From positions 1 through 61,558 of the forward strand of contig JABHKC010000106.1 in the NCBI GenBank assembly GCA_018692315.1: 61,558 nucleotides of DNA. The letters run 5' to 3'. Position 1 is the first letter of the stretch; every line of letters begins with the position of its first letter. Below, one piece after another: positions 37,601-44,995 of the stretch. Source of the stretch: Bacteroidota bacterium (lineage in GTDB: Bacteria; Bacteroidota; Bacteroidia; Bacteroidales; JABHKC01). Both the position numbers and the translations under genes were made by a program. The notes beneath the pieces were generated by a model. The model was not told the DNA's origin. It did no database searches and saw nothing but the letters and a program-made list of their open reading frames with translations.

Positions 37601-38344
37601 ACGATTTAACAGATAAACACTTTCTAATGGAATAGATTGAGTGTTAGCTTCATCAGCAGAGAAATTTGAACTTACTTTCATTGAAGAAGCCATTCCAAAT
37701 GGATCCAATAATGCAGCGAGAGTTTGATTGTCTAAATCGTTGATCATTCTCCCACCTACAGCATAAAGCACATATAATCCAATGATCACAAACCAGTTGA
37801 TTACTATATTTCTTAATAATAGAGTTAATGTAAAGAATAGAGCTGTAATGAAAAACAGATTTGGAATAATACGAGAAAGATAAGTATTGATATATGCCAT
37901 AGGTATCACGTCTCCAAACATATCGCTGTTAAGATAGGGCATCTCTGATCCTATAAGAATTCCAAAAGCAGGTCCAAGAAAAACGAGAATATTAATCAGT
38001 AATGCTGCTATATATCTTCCCATAAGGTAATTGAACTTGCTTACCTGTGTAGTGAAAGTTAATGACAAACTATCATATTTAAAGTCCTTATAAATGATAT
38101 TACTTACAATTCCGGCAGTGATAAAGATTCCAAGAAAACTAAAGAATGATAATACAAGATCAATTACCATTGGGGAGTTGAGCTTGATATTATCTCCTGC
38201 TATTCCTATTTGTATAGCAGGAAAGGCTCCACCCACAGCATTAATAAACATAAATGTCAGGGCAAACATTATTGCAAAGTAGATATAAGTTACCTTGCTG
38301 TTCAATGCTGTACGTAATTCAAACGATATTATTTGTAGAAGCAT
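34697..38344 (-). CDS. ABC transporter permease fused to M1-family aminopeptidase
   Basis: About 1215 residues from the ATG at 38344; the open frame extends upstream into the ATPase gene, but this start follows that gene's stop by 13 bp. Two ABC-2-type permease halves occupy residues ~1-290 and ~325-590 (about twelve membrane helices). The C-terminal part (about 620-1215) is an extracytoplasmic M1 gluzincin: HEMAH at 958-962 and the second zinc ligand Glu982 in MLMESV. M1 enzymes trim N-terminal residues of peptides; the fusion suggests the pump handles or senses peptides, perhaps bacteriocin- or envelope-active. It is the last gene of a three-gene operon. Confidence 0.9.
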   Translation of the reverse strand: MLLQIISFELRTALNSKVTYIYFAIMFALTFMFINAVGGAFPAIQIGIAGDNIKLNSPMVIDLVLSFFSFLGIFITAGIVSNIIYKDFKYDSLSLTFTTQVSKFNYLMGRYIAALLINILVFLGPAFGILIGSEMPYLNSDMFGDVIPMAYINTYLSRIIPNLFFITALFFTLTLLLRNIVINWFVIIGLYVLYAVGGRMINDLDNQTLAALLDPFGMASSMKVSSNFSADEANTQSIPLESVYLLNRILWVIIGAITLIIGYFRFNFSFDIDKIKIRKKKAKSFENNIQTNGSENYIDRQINTVQPNYGLKHNLLSFISLFRREFKGLITNIYFILIMIIGIGFLITTSQAIGKIFDTVTYPVTYQVIEILGGTFNLFVMIIIILFSGEMVWQSRSLKVHETENILPVNNWHLLGSKITALITIIFSMLSMLVITGVIVQAFNGYYNFEIGLYIKSVLGLQFTYYILIILFAFFVQILVNHKFLGYTLIIIYYIWDAQFAGAVLQNNLFIYGEGPSYMYSDMNGYSEGMWVVLIYRFYWFAFAVLLSILANRFLVRGTEEGFIKRWKNFKTSWSKIRIAIPISLIVFLTTSGFIFYNTNILNDFNRSYEFEKRMVEYERKYKKYENITQPRITAVDTKFDLYPEGGDAHIDGQYILKNTSNTPLDTLILSMDRETVKSVNVDGGYSTLIEDDMQKFHMYKLNQRLQPDDSTVLTFEFDYKVKGFTNNGVRVMTNKNGTFLNSGILPSLGYNSGAELNSKKLRKKHDLPKKEIENRRDDVEAVKNNFITDDADFVRLSVQISTSEDQTALAPGYCKKQWTENGRNYFQYASDVPVINFFAVLSAKYELVEDKWTPEDSAQNPVAIKVYYHMGHEYNIQNIIDGVKASLSYYSKNYCEYPHPELKIIEFPRYGSFAQSFPAMIPFSEGLGFIADLREKEDEDIDFADLKIDYPFWVTAHEMAHQWLAHHIIAAETEGAQMLMESVTQFSSLKVIEDSFGKEKLKKFLRQEMNRYAMSRQNENFEEQPLATVWGHQSAIYYQKGIIVLNALNDYLGDDKLVKVTSDFINKYKFKGAPYATTAEYIDEIRKVTPDSLQYIVTDWMEKITFYDFEVKEATYERNEKLEYFMNLTLEANKTYSDGLGKATQAEMNDYVEIGVYNSKEKEIYLEKVKLNSDENKLRIKLGRKPSKVVIDPWYKLITKDVDQASMKVVKDYN

Positions 38345-38357
38345 GATTTTTATAGGT

Positions 38358-39224
38358 TTAATTACGTAATGCTGTGAAATAAACATCTTCAAGACAAGCC
38401 GGTGAATTATCAAAACCATCTCCGGGGTGCTCTTCATCAAATACATGAACCAAAGGTTTTCCTGAATTAAGGTGGGAATAGATTACATTAAATGAGTTTG
38501 ATACATCAGAGTATTCTGCTTTTTCAATCCTTTTTGTCCAGATCTTACCATTAATCTCATTTATTAGTAAATCTGGTTTTCCATGAACAACCAATTTACC
38601 GTTGTTTATAATACCCATATTGTTACATAAGTCGCTGATATCATCCACAATATGTGTAGAAAGAATTACGATTTTCTCTTCGCTGATATCACTTAACAGA
38701 TTATTAAACTTAACTCTTTCGGCAGGATCAAGTCCGGCAGTAGGTTCATCCACTATTATGAGTTTAGGATTACCCAATAGTGCTATAGCTATTCCAAAAC
38801 GCTGCTTCATACCTCCAGAAAATGTGCTAACATACTTCTTTCTGTATTGATAAAGATTCACCATCTCCAAAAGGTTAGTAACACTTTCTTTTCGTTCTTT
38901 CTTCTTAATGATGCCTTTTAGTAATGCATAGTGATCCAATAAATCCTGTGCACTTATTCTTGGATAAACACCAAATTCCTGAGGTAAATATCCAAGGACT
39001 TTCTTTACTTCATCAGATTGCTTTAACACATCTATATCATCCAGCATAATACTGCCGGCATCTGCAGATTGTAATGTAGCAATGGTTCTCATTAATGTGC
39101 TTTTACCGGAGCCATTAGGTCCTAGTAGTCCAAACATTCCTTCTCCAATTTCAAGTGAAAGATCATTCAAAGCCCTAACACCATTGGAATATGTTTTCGA
39201 TAATTCTGTTATATTGAGTTTCAT
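38358..39224 (-). CDS. ABC transporter ATP-binding protein
   Basis: A 288-residue ATPase. Walker A GLLGPNGSGKST, Q-loop LPQEFGVYPR, signature FSGGMKQR (Phe replaces the usual Leu), Walker B LIIVDEPTAGLDP and the H-loop STHIVDD. This is the class that pairs with ABC-2 permeases for export (drug/lantibiotic immunity or Na+ type). It powers the permease-peptidase encoded 13 bp downstream. The gene for a GLPGLI protein lies 54 bp upstream on the same strand. Confidence 0.93.
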   Translation of the reverse strand: MKLNITELSKTYSNGVRALNDLSLEIGEGMFGLLGPNGSGKSTLMRTIATLQSADAGSIMLDDIDVLKQSDEVKKVLGYLPQEFGVYPRISAQDLLDHYALLKGIIKKKERKESVTNLLEMVNLYQYRKKYVSTFSGGMKQRFGIAIALLGNPKLIIVDEPTAGLDPAERVKFNNLLSDISEEKIVILSTHIVDDISDLCNNMGIINNGKLVVHGKPDLLINEINGKIWTKRIEKAEYSDVSNSFNVIYSHLNSGKPLVHVFDEEHPGDGFDNSPACLEDVYFTALRN

Positions 39225-39278
39225 GATTTTTATTTTTTAATATTTGAAATTTGAATATAGAGTGCCGATTTTTGATAA

Positions 39279-39980
39279 TTAATGCGCTCCTTCCATAGAT
39301 TTTTGTATTTCTTCCATATGTTCTTCAGTAAGATCCATCAATTGCTCTTCAGTTACCAGTGTATATCCTTCCGGTTTTGTAAGTAGTTTTTCATCAACCA
39401 CTTTTTCTTCAATACTTTGGAATAAATAGCTAAGCATGTTACTTTCAATTTCAAGAACCATTCCTTCTATTGGTAATAATCCCATAGGAGAATAATACAT
39501 TAAAAGTTCAGGACAATACCATATTGTGAAAGTCATATCATCTTTAGATACCATATTTGCTGCTTTACAGGTGTAACCACCTAATTCTTTAGTATCCTCT
39601 AATAATTCCAGCTTATATTCTTCCGGGTCGAATTCATTTACGGTATAGAACTTCTCTTCACCCAATTTAGTAAATGAGAGCATTTTCTTATTCTCAGCAT
39701 CCAGTAACATATCAGCTGATGATGTGTTGATCATGATTCCATCTTTAGACTCTTCCTTTACTTCCTGTATTCTGGCTTTACCATCTTTAAAATGTAATTG
39801 CATTTTGGAAGATGCAAATTCAGGAATAAAAGCTTTCATCGCTTTCTGAGCACCTTTGAGGTTTGCATGAACATTAATCTTTTGTTCGTAAGTAATAATA
39901 CCTTCAATAATTTTCTGTGCTGAAAGTGAATATGAGATGATTCCCAGAAATAATGTAAGGATTAAATGTCTTTGTTTCAT
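39279..39980 (-). CDS. GLPGLI-like secreted protein
   Basis: A 233-residue periplasmic protein: signal peptide cleaved near YSLSA-QK, then the start GIITYEQKINVHANL typical of GLPGLI or DUF4412-type proteins in Bacteroidota. The middle has KEESKDGIMINTSSADMLLD and the family's segment LGGYTCKAANMV...IWYCPEL, followed by PMGLLPIEGMVLEIES in place of the usual GLPGLI motif. The function is not known; it opens the ABC-M1 operon and is divergent from the kinase gene, suggesting that it is a sensor, substrate or chaperone of the system. Confidence 0.75.
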   Translation of the reverse strand: MKQRHLILTLFLGIISYSLSAQKIIEGIITYEQKINVHANLKGAQKAMKAFIPEFASSKMQLHFKDGKARIQEVKEESKDGIMINTSSADMLLDAENKKMLSFTKLGEEKFYTVNEFDPEEYKLELLEDTKELGGYTCKAANMVSKDDMTFTIWYCPELLMYYSPMGLLPIEGMVLEIESNMLSYLFQSIEEKVVDEKLLTKPEGYTLVTEEQLMDLTEEHMEEIQKSMEGAH

Positions 39981-40009
39981 TTTAAAAGTTTTTTGGTTTT
40001 ATTTTGATG

Positions 40010-40017
40010 CAAATGTA
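40010..40017 (-). promoter_or_regulatory. Candidate -7 element of the GLPGLI-ABC-M1 operon
   Basis: On the minus strand TACATTTG matches TAnnTTTG, 29 bp before the GLPGLI ATG. A well-spaced TTG is not seen; the phased repeats just upstream (on this strand) may replace it with activator binding. Confidence 0.5.
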
Positions 40018-40038
40018 TTACTAATATCAAAGAATATA

Positions 40039-40080
40039 TGTTATCGAAAGGTTATCTATTGTTATCGAGTGTTAACAAAC
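40039..40080. promoter_or_regulatory. Phased direct repeats, probable response-regulator boxes
   Basis: Four related half-sites on the plus strand: TGTTATCGA (40039), GGTTATCTA (40050), TGTTATCGA (40060) and TGTTAACAA (40070), spaced 11, 10 and 10 bp. Such same-face direct repeats are typical of OmpR/PhoB-family regulators. They lie between two divergent promoters and end directly against the -33 element of the kinase gene. Confidence 0.65.
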
Positions 40081-40110
40081 TTGGTAATAATTTAATTGTA
40101 AGTACTTTTG
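40081..40110 (+). promoter_or_regulatory. Bacteroidota promoter of the two-component operon
   Basis: TTG at 40081-40083, exactly 19 bp, then TACTTTTG at 40103-40110. Full consensus match, 17 bp before the kinase ATG. Confidence 0.75.
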
Positions 40111-40127
40111 TTTTATAAATTTTAAAT

Positions 40128-41657
40128 ATGAAGAAATTACATTACATATTACTATTAATGATCTTACCGATAATAGGTGTTATCGGTTTTCAGTCCTACT
40201 GGATTATTAATACCTATAAAATTAATGAGGAAGGCTTTCAAAAAGACATCAAGGCTGCTTTACAAAGTGCTATTAAAAATGATATCATTAATCAGACAAA
40301 GGATAAACTCCCTATGTTGGATAGTACACTGAATGGAGCAGGCCAGATAGATATATCATCTAATATGTATCAATCAGGTGATTCAACTATACTTGAAGAA
40401 TTAATTGGAATGTTGAGTGGAAGTGACACTATTCCTCCTGAAAATGTTACTATTCATATATCCGGAACTGATGATGAAATGATACCTTTCGAAGGTCTTC
40501 CATTTGATAAGCTTCCTGATTCTGCAAAAATTATGGGTGATACGACCTTCATTGTTGAAACATCCTCCGATTTTAGTATGGATGGTTCGTTGAAAGATAT
40601 GATGCTAAGAGTTATTGCTGATTTAACTGGTCATGCAACACAACTTGAATCAATTGATTCTCTTTATAAAGAAAGTTTACTCGAAACGGGACTTGAATTG
40701 GATTATAAAATGGCTCTGTATAAAGGAGGAAAATTTATAGGATCAACAAAAGGTGATTCTGTTGATTTTCAAAATCCAGATACTAAGGCTTGCATTGACA
40801 AACTTTACACTGAGAGTCCTGAGTTAAGAGTTGTCATTCCTGAGAAAGCAAGTTTTCTATTATTGAATATGTGGATGTCTTTGTCTACTTCATTATTATT
40901 GGTTATTGTTGTTATAGGGACTTTCATTTATATGCTTACGGTGATTATGCGACAAAAGAAGTTGTCGGATATGAAGAATGATTTTATTAATAATATGACA
41001 CATGAATGTAAGACTCCAATTGCTACTGTTAGTGCAGCTATTGAATCGATGCAAAACTTTGGAGTATTGGATGATAAAGTAAAAACAAAAAACTATCTGA
41101 ACATTTCCCAAAAAGAACTGGTTCGCTTGAATTCAATGGTTGATAAAGTACTTGATATTTCTGCATATGAGAAGCAGAAAGTTGTTCTTAATAAAGAAGT
41201 CATATATCTTTCTGATATTGCAAAAGATGTTGTTGAGCGTTTCAGATTACAGGATGAGGATAAAACTTCGATTGTAGAAGAGATAATGGGTGATATACAA
41301 ATATTTGCTGATAGGATGCATATTCAGAATCTTATTAATAACCTTCTGGATAATGGAGTGAAGTATTGTGATAAAATTCCTGTTATAAATGTGAAATGCA
41401 AAATAAAAGATGGTATGGCTGAATTAAGGATAAAAGACAATGGTATTGGTATTTCCAAAGATCATCAAAGGTTGATTTTCGATAAATTTTACAGGGCTCC
41501 TGGAAATAGTATGCATTCAGTGAAAGGTTTTGGATTGGGCTTGAGTTATGTGAAACATGTTGTTGAACAACACGAAGGACAAATCTATGTTTTTAGTATG
41601 CCAGGTGTCGGAAGTGAATTTGTAATTCAATTACCATTAAGCGATGGAAGCAATTAG
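40128..41657 (+). CDS. Sensor histidine kinase
   Basis: A 509-residue membrane kinase. TM1 (about 5-25), a ~220-residue periplasmic sensor domain, TM2 (about 248-270), then HisKA with His292 in MTHECKTP (Cys in place of the usual Leu) and a HATPase_c domain with NLLDNGVKY, DNGIGISKD and GFGLGLSYV. It overlaps the downstream regulator gene by 14 bp, a sign of coupled translation. Together they probably sense envelope or peptide stress and control the divergent ABC-M1 operon. Confidence 0.93.
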   Translation: MKKLHYILLLMILPIIGVIGFQSYWIINTYKINEEGFQKDIKAALQSAIKNDIINQTKDKLPMLDSTLNGAGQIDISSNMYQSGDSTILEELIGMLSGSDTIPPENVTIHISGTDDEMIPFEGLPFDKLPDSAKIMGDTTFIVETSSDFSMDGSLKDMMLRVIADLTGHATQLESIDSLYKESLLETGLELDYKMALYKGGKFIGSTKGDSVDFQNPDTKACIDKLYTESPELRVVIPEKASFLLLNMWMSLSTSLLLVIVVIGTFIYMLTVIMRQKKLSDMKNDFINNMTHECKTPIATVSAAIESMQNFGVLDDKVKTKNYLNISQKELVRLNSMVDKVLDISAYEKQKVVLNKEVIYLSDIAKDVVERFRLQDEDKTSIVEEIMGDIQIFADRMHIQNLINNLLDNGVKYCDKIPVINVKCKIKDGMAELRIKDNGIGISKDHQRLIFDKFYRAPGNSMHSVKGFGLGLSYVKHVVEQHEGQIYVFSMPGVGSEFVIQLPLSDGSN

Positions 41658-42333
41658 AGTTTTATATGTCGAAGACGAAGAGTCTTTAGGTATGATTGTA
41701 AAGGAGAGTATGGAAAGTCGTGGCTTTGATGTACTTTTTTGTAAGAATGCAAAAGAAGGTCTGCAGGCTTTCAAAACCATGTCACCCGAAATTTGTATAT
41801 TAGATGTGATGATGCCCGGGATGGATGGATTTGAAATGGCTAAAGAGATAAGGACTGTTGACAAGAATATCCCTATCATTTTTTTAACTGCTAAATCACA
41901 AACCAGCGACGTAGTAAAAGGATTTGAATTGGGAGCTCATGATTACATCAAAAAACCTTTTAGTATTGAAGAGCTACTTGTTCGCATGCAATTTATTCTA
42001 AGAAGAGAGAAGAGTGAATTAAGCAGAGAAGTAATGGACATAATTTTCAATATTGGTAACTATAAATTCCACACCGAAAGGCAGACCTTGCTATTTGAAG
42101 GAAATGAAAAAAAATTGACTCACCGGGAAACAGAGATTTTAAGAATGCTTTGTGAAAATCGGAATCAGGTGTTAGAACGAGATGCTGTATTGATGAAATT
42201 GTGGGGAGATAACAGTTTCTTTAATGCACGTTCCATGGATGTGTTTATCACCAAATTAAGAAAGTATCTTATCAAAGATTCAAGAATTGAGATTGTTAAT
42301 GTAAGGGGGATAGGATATAAATTGATTGATTGA
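41644..42333 (+). CDS. OmpR-family response regulator
   Basis: A 229-residue regulator. Receiver domain: acidic pair D11/E12, phospho-acceptor Asp54 in CILDVMMPGMDG, Thr/Ser and Lys in LTAKSQ and IKKPFS. The C-terminal winged helix has LTHRETEILRMLCENRNQVLERDAVLMKLWG and the MDVFITKLRKYL recognition helix. Overlaps the kinase gene by 14 bp. The phased repeats at 40039-40080 are its most likely binding site, giving autoregulation plus control of the ABC-M1 operon. Confidence 0.95.
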   Translation: MEAIRVLYVEDEESLGMIVKESMESRGFDVLFCKNAKEGLQAFKTMSPEICILDVMMPGMDGFEMAKEIRTVDKNIPIIFLTAKSQTSDVVKGFELGAHDYIKKPFSIEELLVRMQFILRREKSELSREVMDIIFNIGNYKFHTERQTLLFEGNEKKLTHRETEILRMLCENRNQVLERDAVLMKLWGDNSFFNARSMDVFITKLRKYLIKDSRIEIVNVRGIGYKLID

Positions 42334-42895
42334 TACTACTTGGTTTATTTTTCGAAGGTGGACGATGACTGATAAAATGTATTTAGCCCAGATGACGAGA
42401 ATTTATGCTAATATGGCTTAGCAATATTATACTACTAGATTTTTCTGCTTCAAATTGAATCTGGATAGTCTTAAAGTACAATTAGAATATTGGAGCAGCC
42501 TGAAAAGTCACCATATATTTGAAATATAAAAATCAATGCGACTATAATCAATGAAAATCCGGAATAGTCATATGAATTGTTAAAAATTAAAATTACTCTG
42601 ACCTTATCTGCTGCAAACTATTGGTAAAAATATAGTAAAGCCAATACTGTTAAAAAGCATTGTTTTGGGAGGTAAATTTTAATCTAAACATAAGATTAGG
42701 TACAACCTTTCAAAATTTTGGTTATAATAAGTAGAATTATTCAAATATTGAAGCTTATCTTTGGTATGTTTCTAATGAGAAAATTGTTAGAGTAGTGTAG
42801 ATAATTTCAGGTTTTGATTTCAAAGGCTCGAAATTGCCACAAACAGCAATTACTTTACAATCTATTGTTGATAGTTCTATTCATTAGTGCCAGTT
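42334..42895. other. Non-coding junction between acquired module and degraded lipoprotein gene
   Basis: About 560 bp without an intact gene. Apart from the helicase-tail copy (42736-42800) I find only short, stop-rich frames in 42334-42735 on both strands and no recognisable transposase or integrase piece. Decayed mobile-element DNA is possible but not demonstrable here. Confidence 0.5.
42736..42800 (+). repeat. Direct repeat, right copy: helicase tail duplicate
   Basis: Copy of 34567-34631 with six substitutions and no gap, ending in the same TAG stop. Its frame encodes YSNIEAYLWYVSNEKIVRVV, against YSNIEAYIWYVSIEKIVMVG in the helicase, so most changes keep a plausible protein end. No start codon or upstream helicase sequence precedes it. 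Confidence 0.85.
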
Positions 42896-43573
42896 TTATC
42901 TGTAAGCAGCATTAATAATATTTATCTTAGTAAAACCATCTATCTTAATGTTTATCCAGCCATATATTGAATCATTAGCAGTTATAGTTCTAAATCCTAA
43001 ATATTTATTTTCTAAATTACTCCAGCCATATAAATATCCACGATTAAATGTAACCAAAGGAGGTTCGTACGAAAAACCCGTCCAGGTATGACAGAATTTA
43101 ATTTCTGAATCCTTTAATCATACTCCATTGCTATCTACTATATCATGCTGGCTAAGTATAATAGGAATGATTTCATCAGTCGAATTAATTAATGTATCAA
43201 GTACATGTGTGCTATCTGAAAGTTGTGTATCAGTATAAGTGTATATTAATCTCTTAGTAATACCTACCATGATTTCAGTATTATTAATTCCATGTATCGA
43301 ACTAGAAAAATCGCCCCCCATTCCACCTTGATCCACATGAGATTTTGAGACAAATTCAAAATCATTAATTGCATCATTATTGATATCTAACTTATATATT
43401 GTGTGCCAATTATCAGAAGTAATTGTGTCATTTATTTGAATATAATTTGCTGAGTCAGATACTCCAGCAAGGATAAAATCATAATCTATCTCAACTGGGG
43501 TATCATCAGATTTAGTACAATTATTATGTACTAAAATAAAACCAATTAAAATTAGGAACCTTATCATATTCAT
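42896..43573 (-). pseudogene. Lipoprotein gene interrupted by an in-frame TGA
   Basis: The intact first part (43118-43573) encodes 151 residues with a lipoprotein signal (lipobox HNNC near residue 19). It stops at TGA (43118-43120). The same frame then runs on for a further 73 sense codons to a TAA at 42896-42898. That extension reads as a sensible beta-rich protein end (TWTGFSYEPPLVTFNRGYLY..., GWINIKIDGFTKINIINAAY). Hence a 225-residue gene was probably broken by one nonsense mutation. TGA serves as an ordinary stop elsewhere in the window, so recoding is unlikely. Function unknown. Confidence 0.7.
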
Positions 43574-43915
43574 ATTATGCTTTTATCAAGATGTATTAGA
43601 TTAATTTATGGTTGAGTTTAAATTCCAATATATATTTTGCTATTATCTATAATAATTCATAATGGTTTATTATTTAAGTCAATCTATTTTATGCAAAGAA
43701 ATTAAAATATTGGCAACAAAAAACGCCAATAACTTGGTTTCTCTAATGTTAAAAATCGTCTTTCCAAAACTAAGGGATTTCTGAATTTATACAGATCGAT
43801 AAACTTGTTATTGGCGTTTTCTTAATTTTCGCTAATAATTATTTACATAAGCATCTACTTATTTACCAATTACTAAAAACCAAATCCTATGAAAGATTTT
43901 GCCTGCATATAAACT
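43574..43915. other. Intergenic region with MITE-like inverted repeat
   Basis: 340 bp without a gene. The only structure found is the inverted repeat at 43718-43821. The rest is AT-rich with no promoter match that I trust. Confidence 0.5.
43718..43821. repeat. Inverted repeat pair, MITE-like or small RNA
   Basis: AAAACGCCAATAAC within 43718-43733 is an exact inverted repeat of GTTATTGGCGTTTT within 43807-43821. About 70 bp separate the arms, and weaker symmetry extends outside them. No ORF lies inside. It could be a short non-autonomous element or fold as a long hairpin RNA. Confidence 0.55.
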
Positions 43916-44296
43916 TTAGAACGGCAAATCATTCCCTTCATCCTCTGTTTCGGGTGGAATGTCGTTAATTGATGGTGGGGGAGGAGCAGCCTGCCCATTC
44001 GATTGACTTTGTCTTTCAATTTTCCAGGCTTCCAAATTCGTAAAATAATTTACATTCCCGTCTTTTTCCCAGCGTCTGCCTCTAATATTGAATCCTACCT
44101 TAACTTCATCGCCAATATTATACGATTTCAAAACATTGGTTCTGTCTTGGGTTAGCTGAAATTTTATTGTTTCAACAAATTCATAATCGTTGCTTCTTCT
44201 GGTATTTTCAATTACAAATTCGCGTTTTCTAAACTTTTCTGAAATTTGAACTTCATCGTAAATTTCAATTATTTTTCCTAATATTTCAAAACTCAT
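43916..44296 (-). CDS. DUF3127 OB-fold protein with SSB-like C-terminal tip
   Basis: A 126-residue protein. Residues 1-90 match the DUF3127 pattern: FEILGKIIEIYDEVQISEKFRKREFVIE, then ETIKFQLTQDR and GDEVKVGFNIRGRRW. This is an OB-like beta barrel common in Bacteroidota. It is followed by a Pro/Gln/Asn-rich linker (95-115) and the acidic end EDEGNDLPF. This matches the SSB-Ct tip (DDDLPF/DDIPF), by which SSB recruits repair and replication proteins. I infer a single-stranded DNA-binding role, which the family's name does not yet state. 47 bp downstream of the cyclophilin gene. Confidence 0.8.
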   Translation of the reverse strand: MSFEILGKIIEIYDEVQISEKFRKREFVIENTRRSNDYEFVETIKFQLTQDRTNVLKSYNIGDEVKVGFNIRGRRWEKDGNVNYFTNLEAWKIERQSQSNGQAAPPPPSINDIPPETEDEGNDLPF

Positions 44297-44343
44297 TTGT
44301 CTGATTTTTTGGTTTATTTAATTATCTATTACGTCAGATTCTT

Positions 44344-44781
44344 CTATTCGTCAAAGATAATAATTTTTTCAATTTTATCGCCTCCCTGAATTTTTCCGAT
44401 TACATCTAAACCTTCGTAAACTTTTCCGAAAACCGTATGGTTTCTATCTAAATGTTGAGTGTTATCGCGATTAAAACATACGAAAAATTGAGATCCGCCT
44501 GTATTTCTACCGGCATGTGCCATCGATAATACACCTTCTTCGTGATGCTGATTTTCGCCATCTAACTCACAATCGATAGAATATCCGGGGCCACCAGCAC
44601 CAGTTCCATCGGGACATCCTCCTTGGATTACAAAATCGGGAATTACTCTGTGAAAAGTCAATCCATCGTAAAATGATTCTTTCGATAATTTAATGAAATT
44701 GTTAACCGTTTTTGGAGCGTCTTTTTCATAAAATTTGACTTTCATGATTCCTTTCTCCGTTTGAATTTCTGCTTTTGCCAT
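44344..44781 (-). CDS. Cyclophilin-type peptidyl-prolyl isomerase
   Basis: A 145-residue PPIase without signal peptide, so cytoplasmic. Core motifs: FHRVIPDFVIQGG (catalytic Arg in FHR), MAHAGRNTGGSQFFV and LDRNHTVFGKV, where the cyclosporin-contacting Trp is His, as in many bacterial forms. It speeds proline isomerisation in protein folding. Probably co-transcribed with the DUF3127 gene downstream. Confidence 0.93.
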   Translation of the reverse strand: MAKAEIQTEKGIMKVKFYEKDAPKTVNNFIKLSKESFYDGLTFHRVIPDFVIQGGCPDGTGAGGPGYSIDCELDGENQHHEEGVLSMAHAGRNTGGSQFFVCFNRDNTQHLDRNHTVFGKVYEGLDVIGKIQGGDKIEKIIIFDE

Positions 44782-44807
44782 TATATATTTTTTAAAAATT
44801 TAGCTGG

Positions 44808-44815
44808 CAAAAATA
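44808..44815 (-). promoter_or_regulatory. Candidate -7 element of cyclophilin gene
   Basis: On the minus strand TATTTTTG matches TAnnTTTG, 26 bp before the ATG. No TTG at 19 bp further upstream. Confidence 0.42.
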
Positions 44816-44995
44816 TATATAATTAGTTTAGCTTGAAATTTTTTCGTAATTTTTCTAAAAGGTGGTAGAGGGCTACAAATAGATGTTCCTTTGTAACTTT
44901 TGTATTTACAACTTTATAAATGAATACTGATTGTTATTGGAATTTGTTTCCCATTTGCCGCAAGTTTACAACTATATTCTATTGGAATATTTTTT

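Noticed and set aside
38345-38446. Upstream extension of the permease-M1 frame
   Set aside because: It overlaps the end of the ATPase gene; the ATG at 38344 follows that gene's stop and begins the conserved permease helix.
42334-42735. Decayed transposase or integrase beside the module
   Set aside because: All frames on both strands are full of stops and no motif such as DDE, HUH or R-H-R-Y could be recognised.
43118-43120. TGA recoding (selenocysteine or reassigned codon) in the lipoprotein gene
   Set aside because: TGA is used as a normal stop in other genes here (for example at 9918-9920), and no SECIS-like hairpin is obvious after it. A nonsense mutation is simpler.
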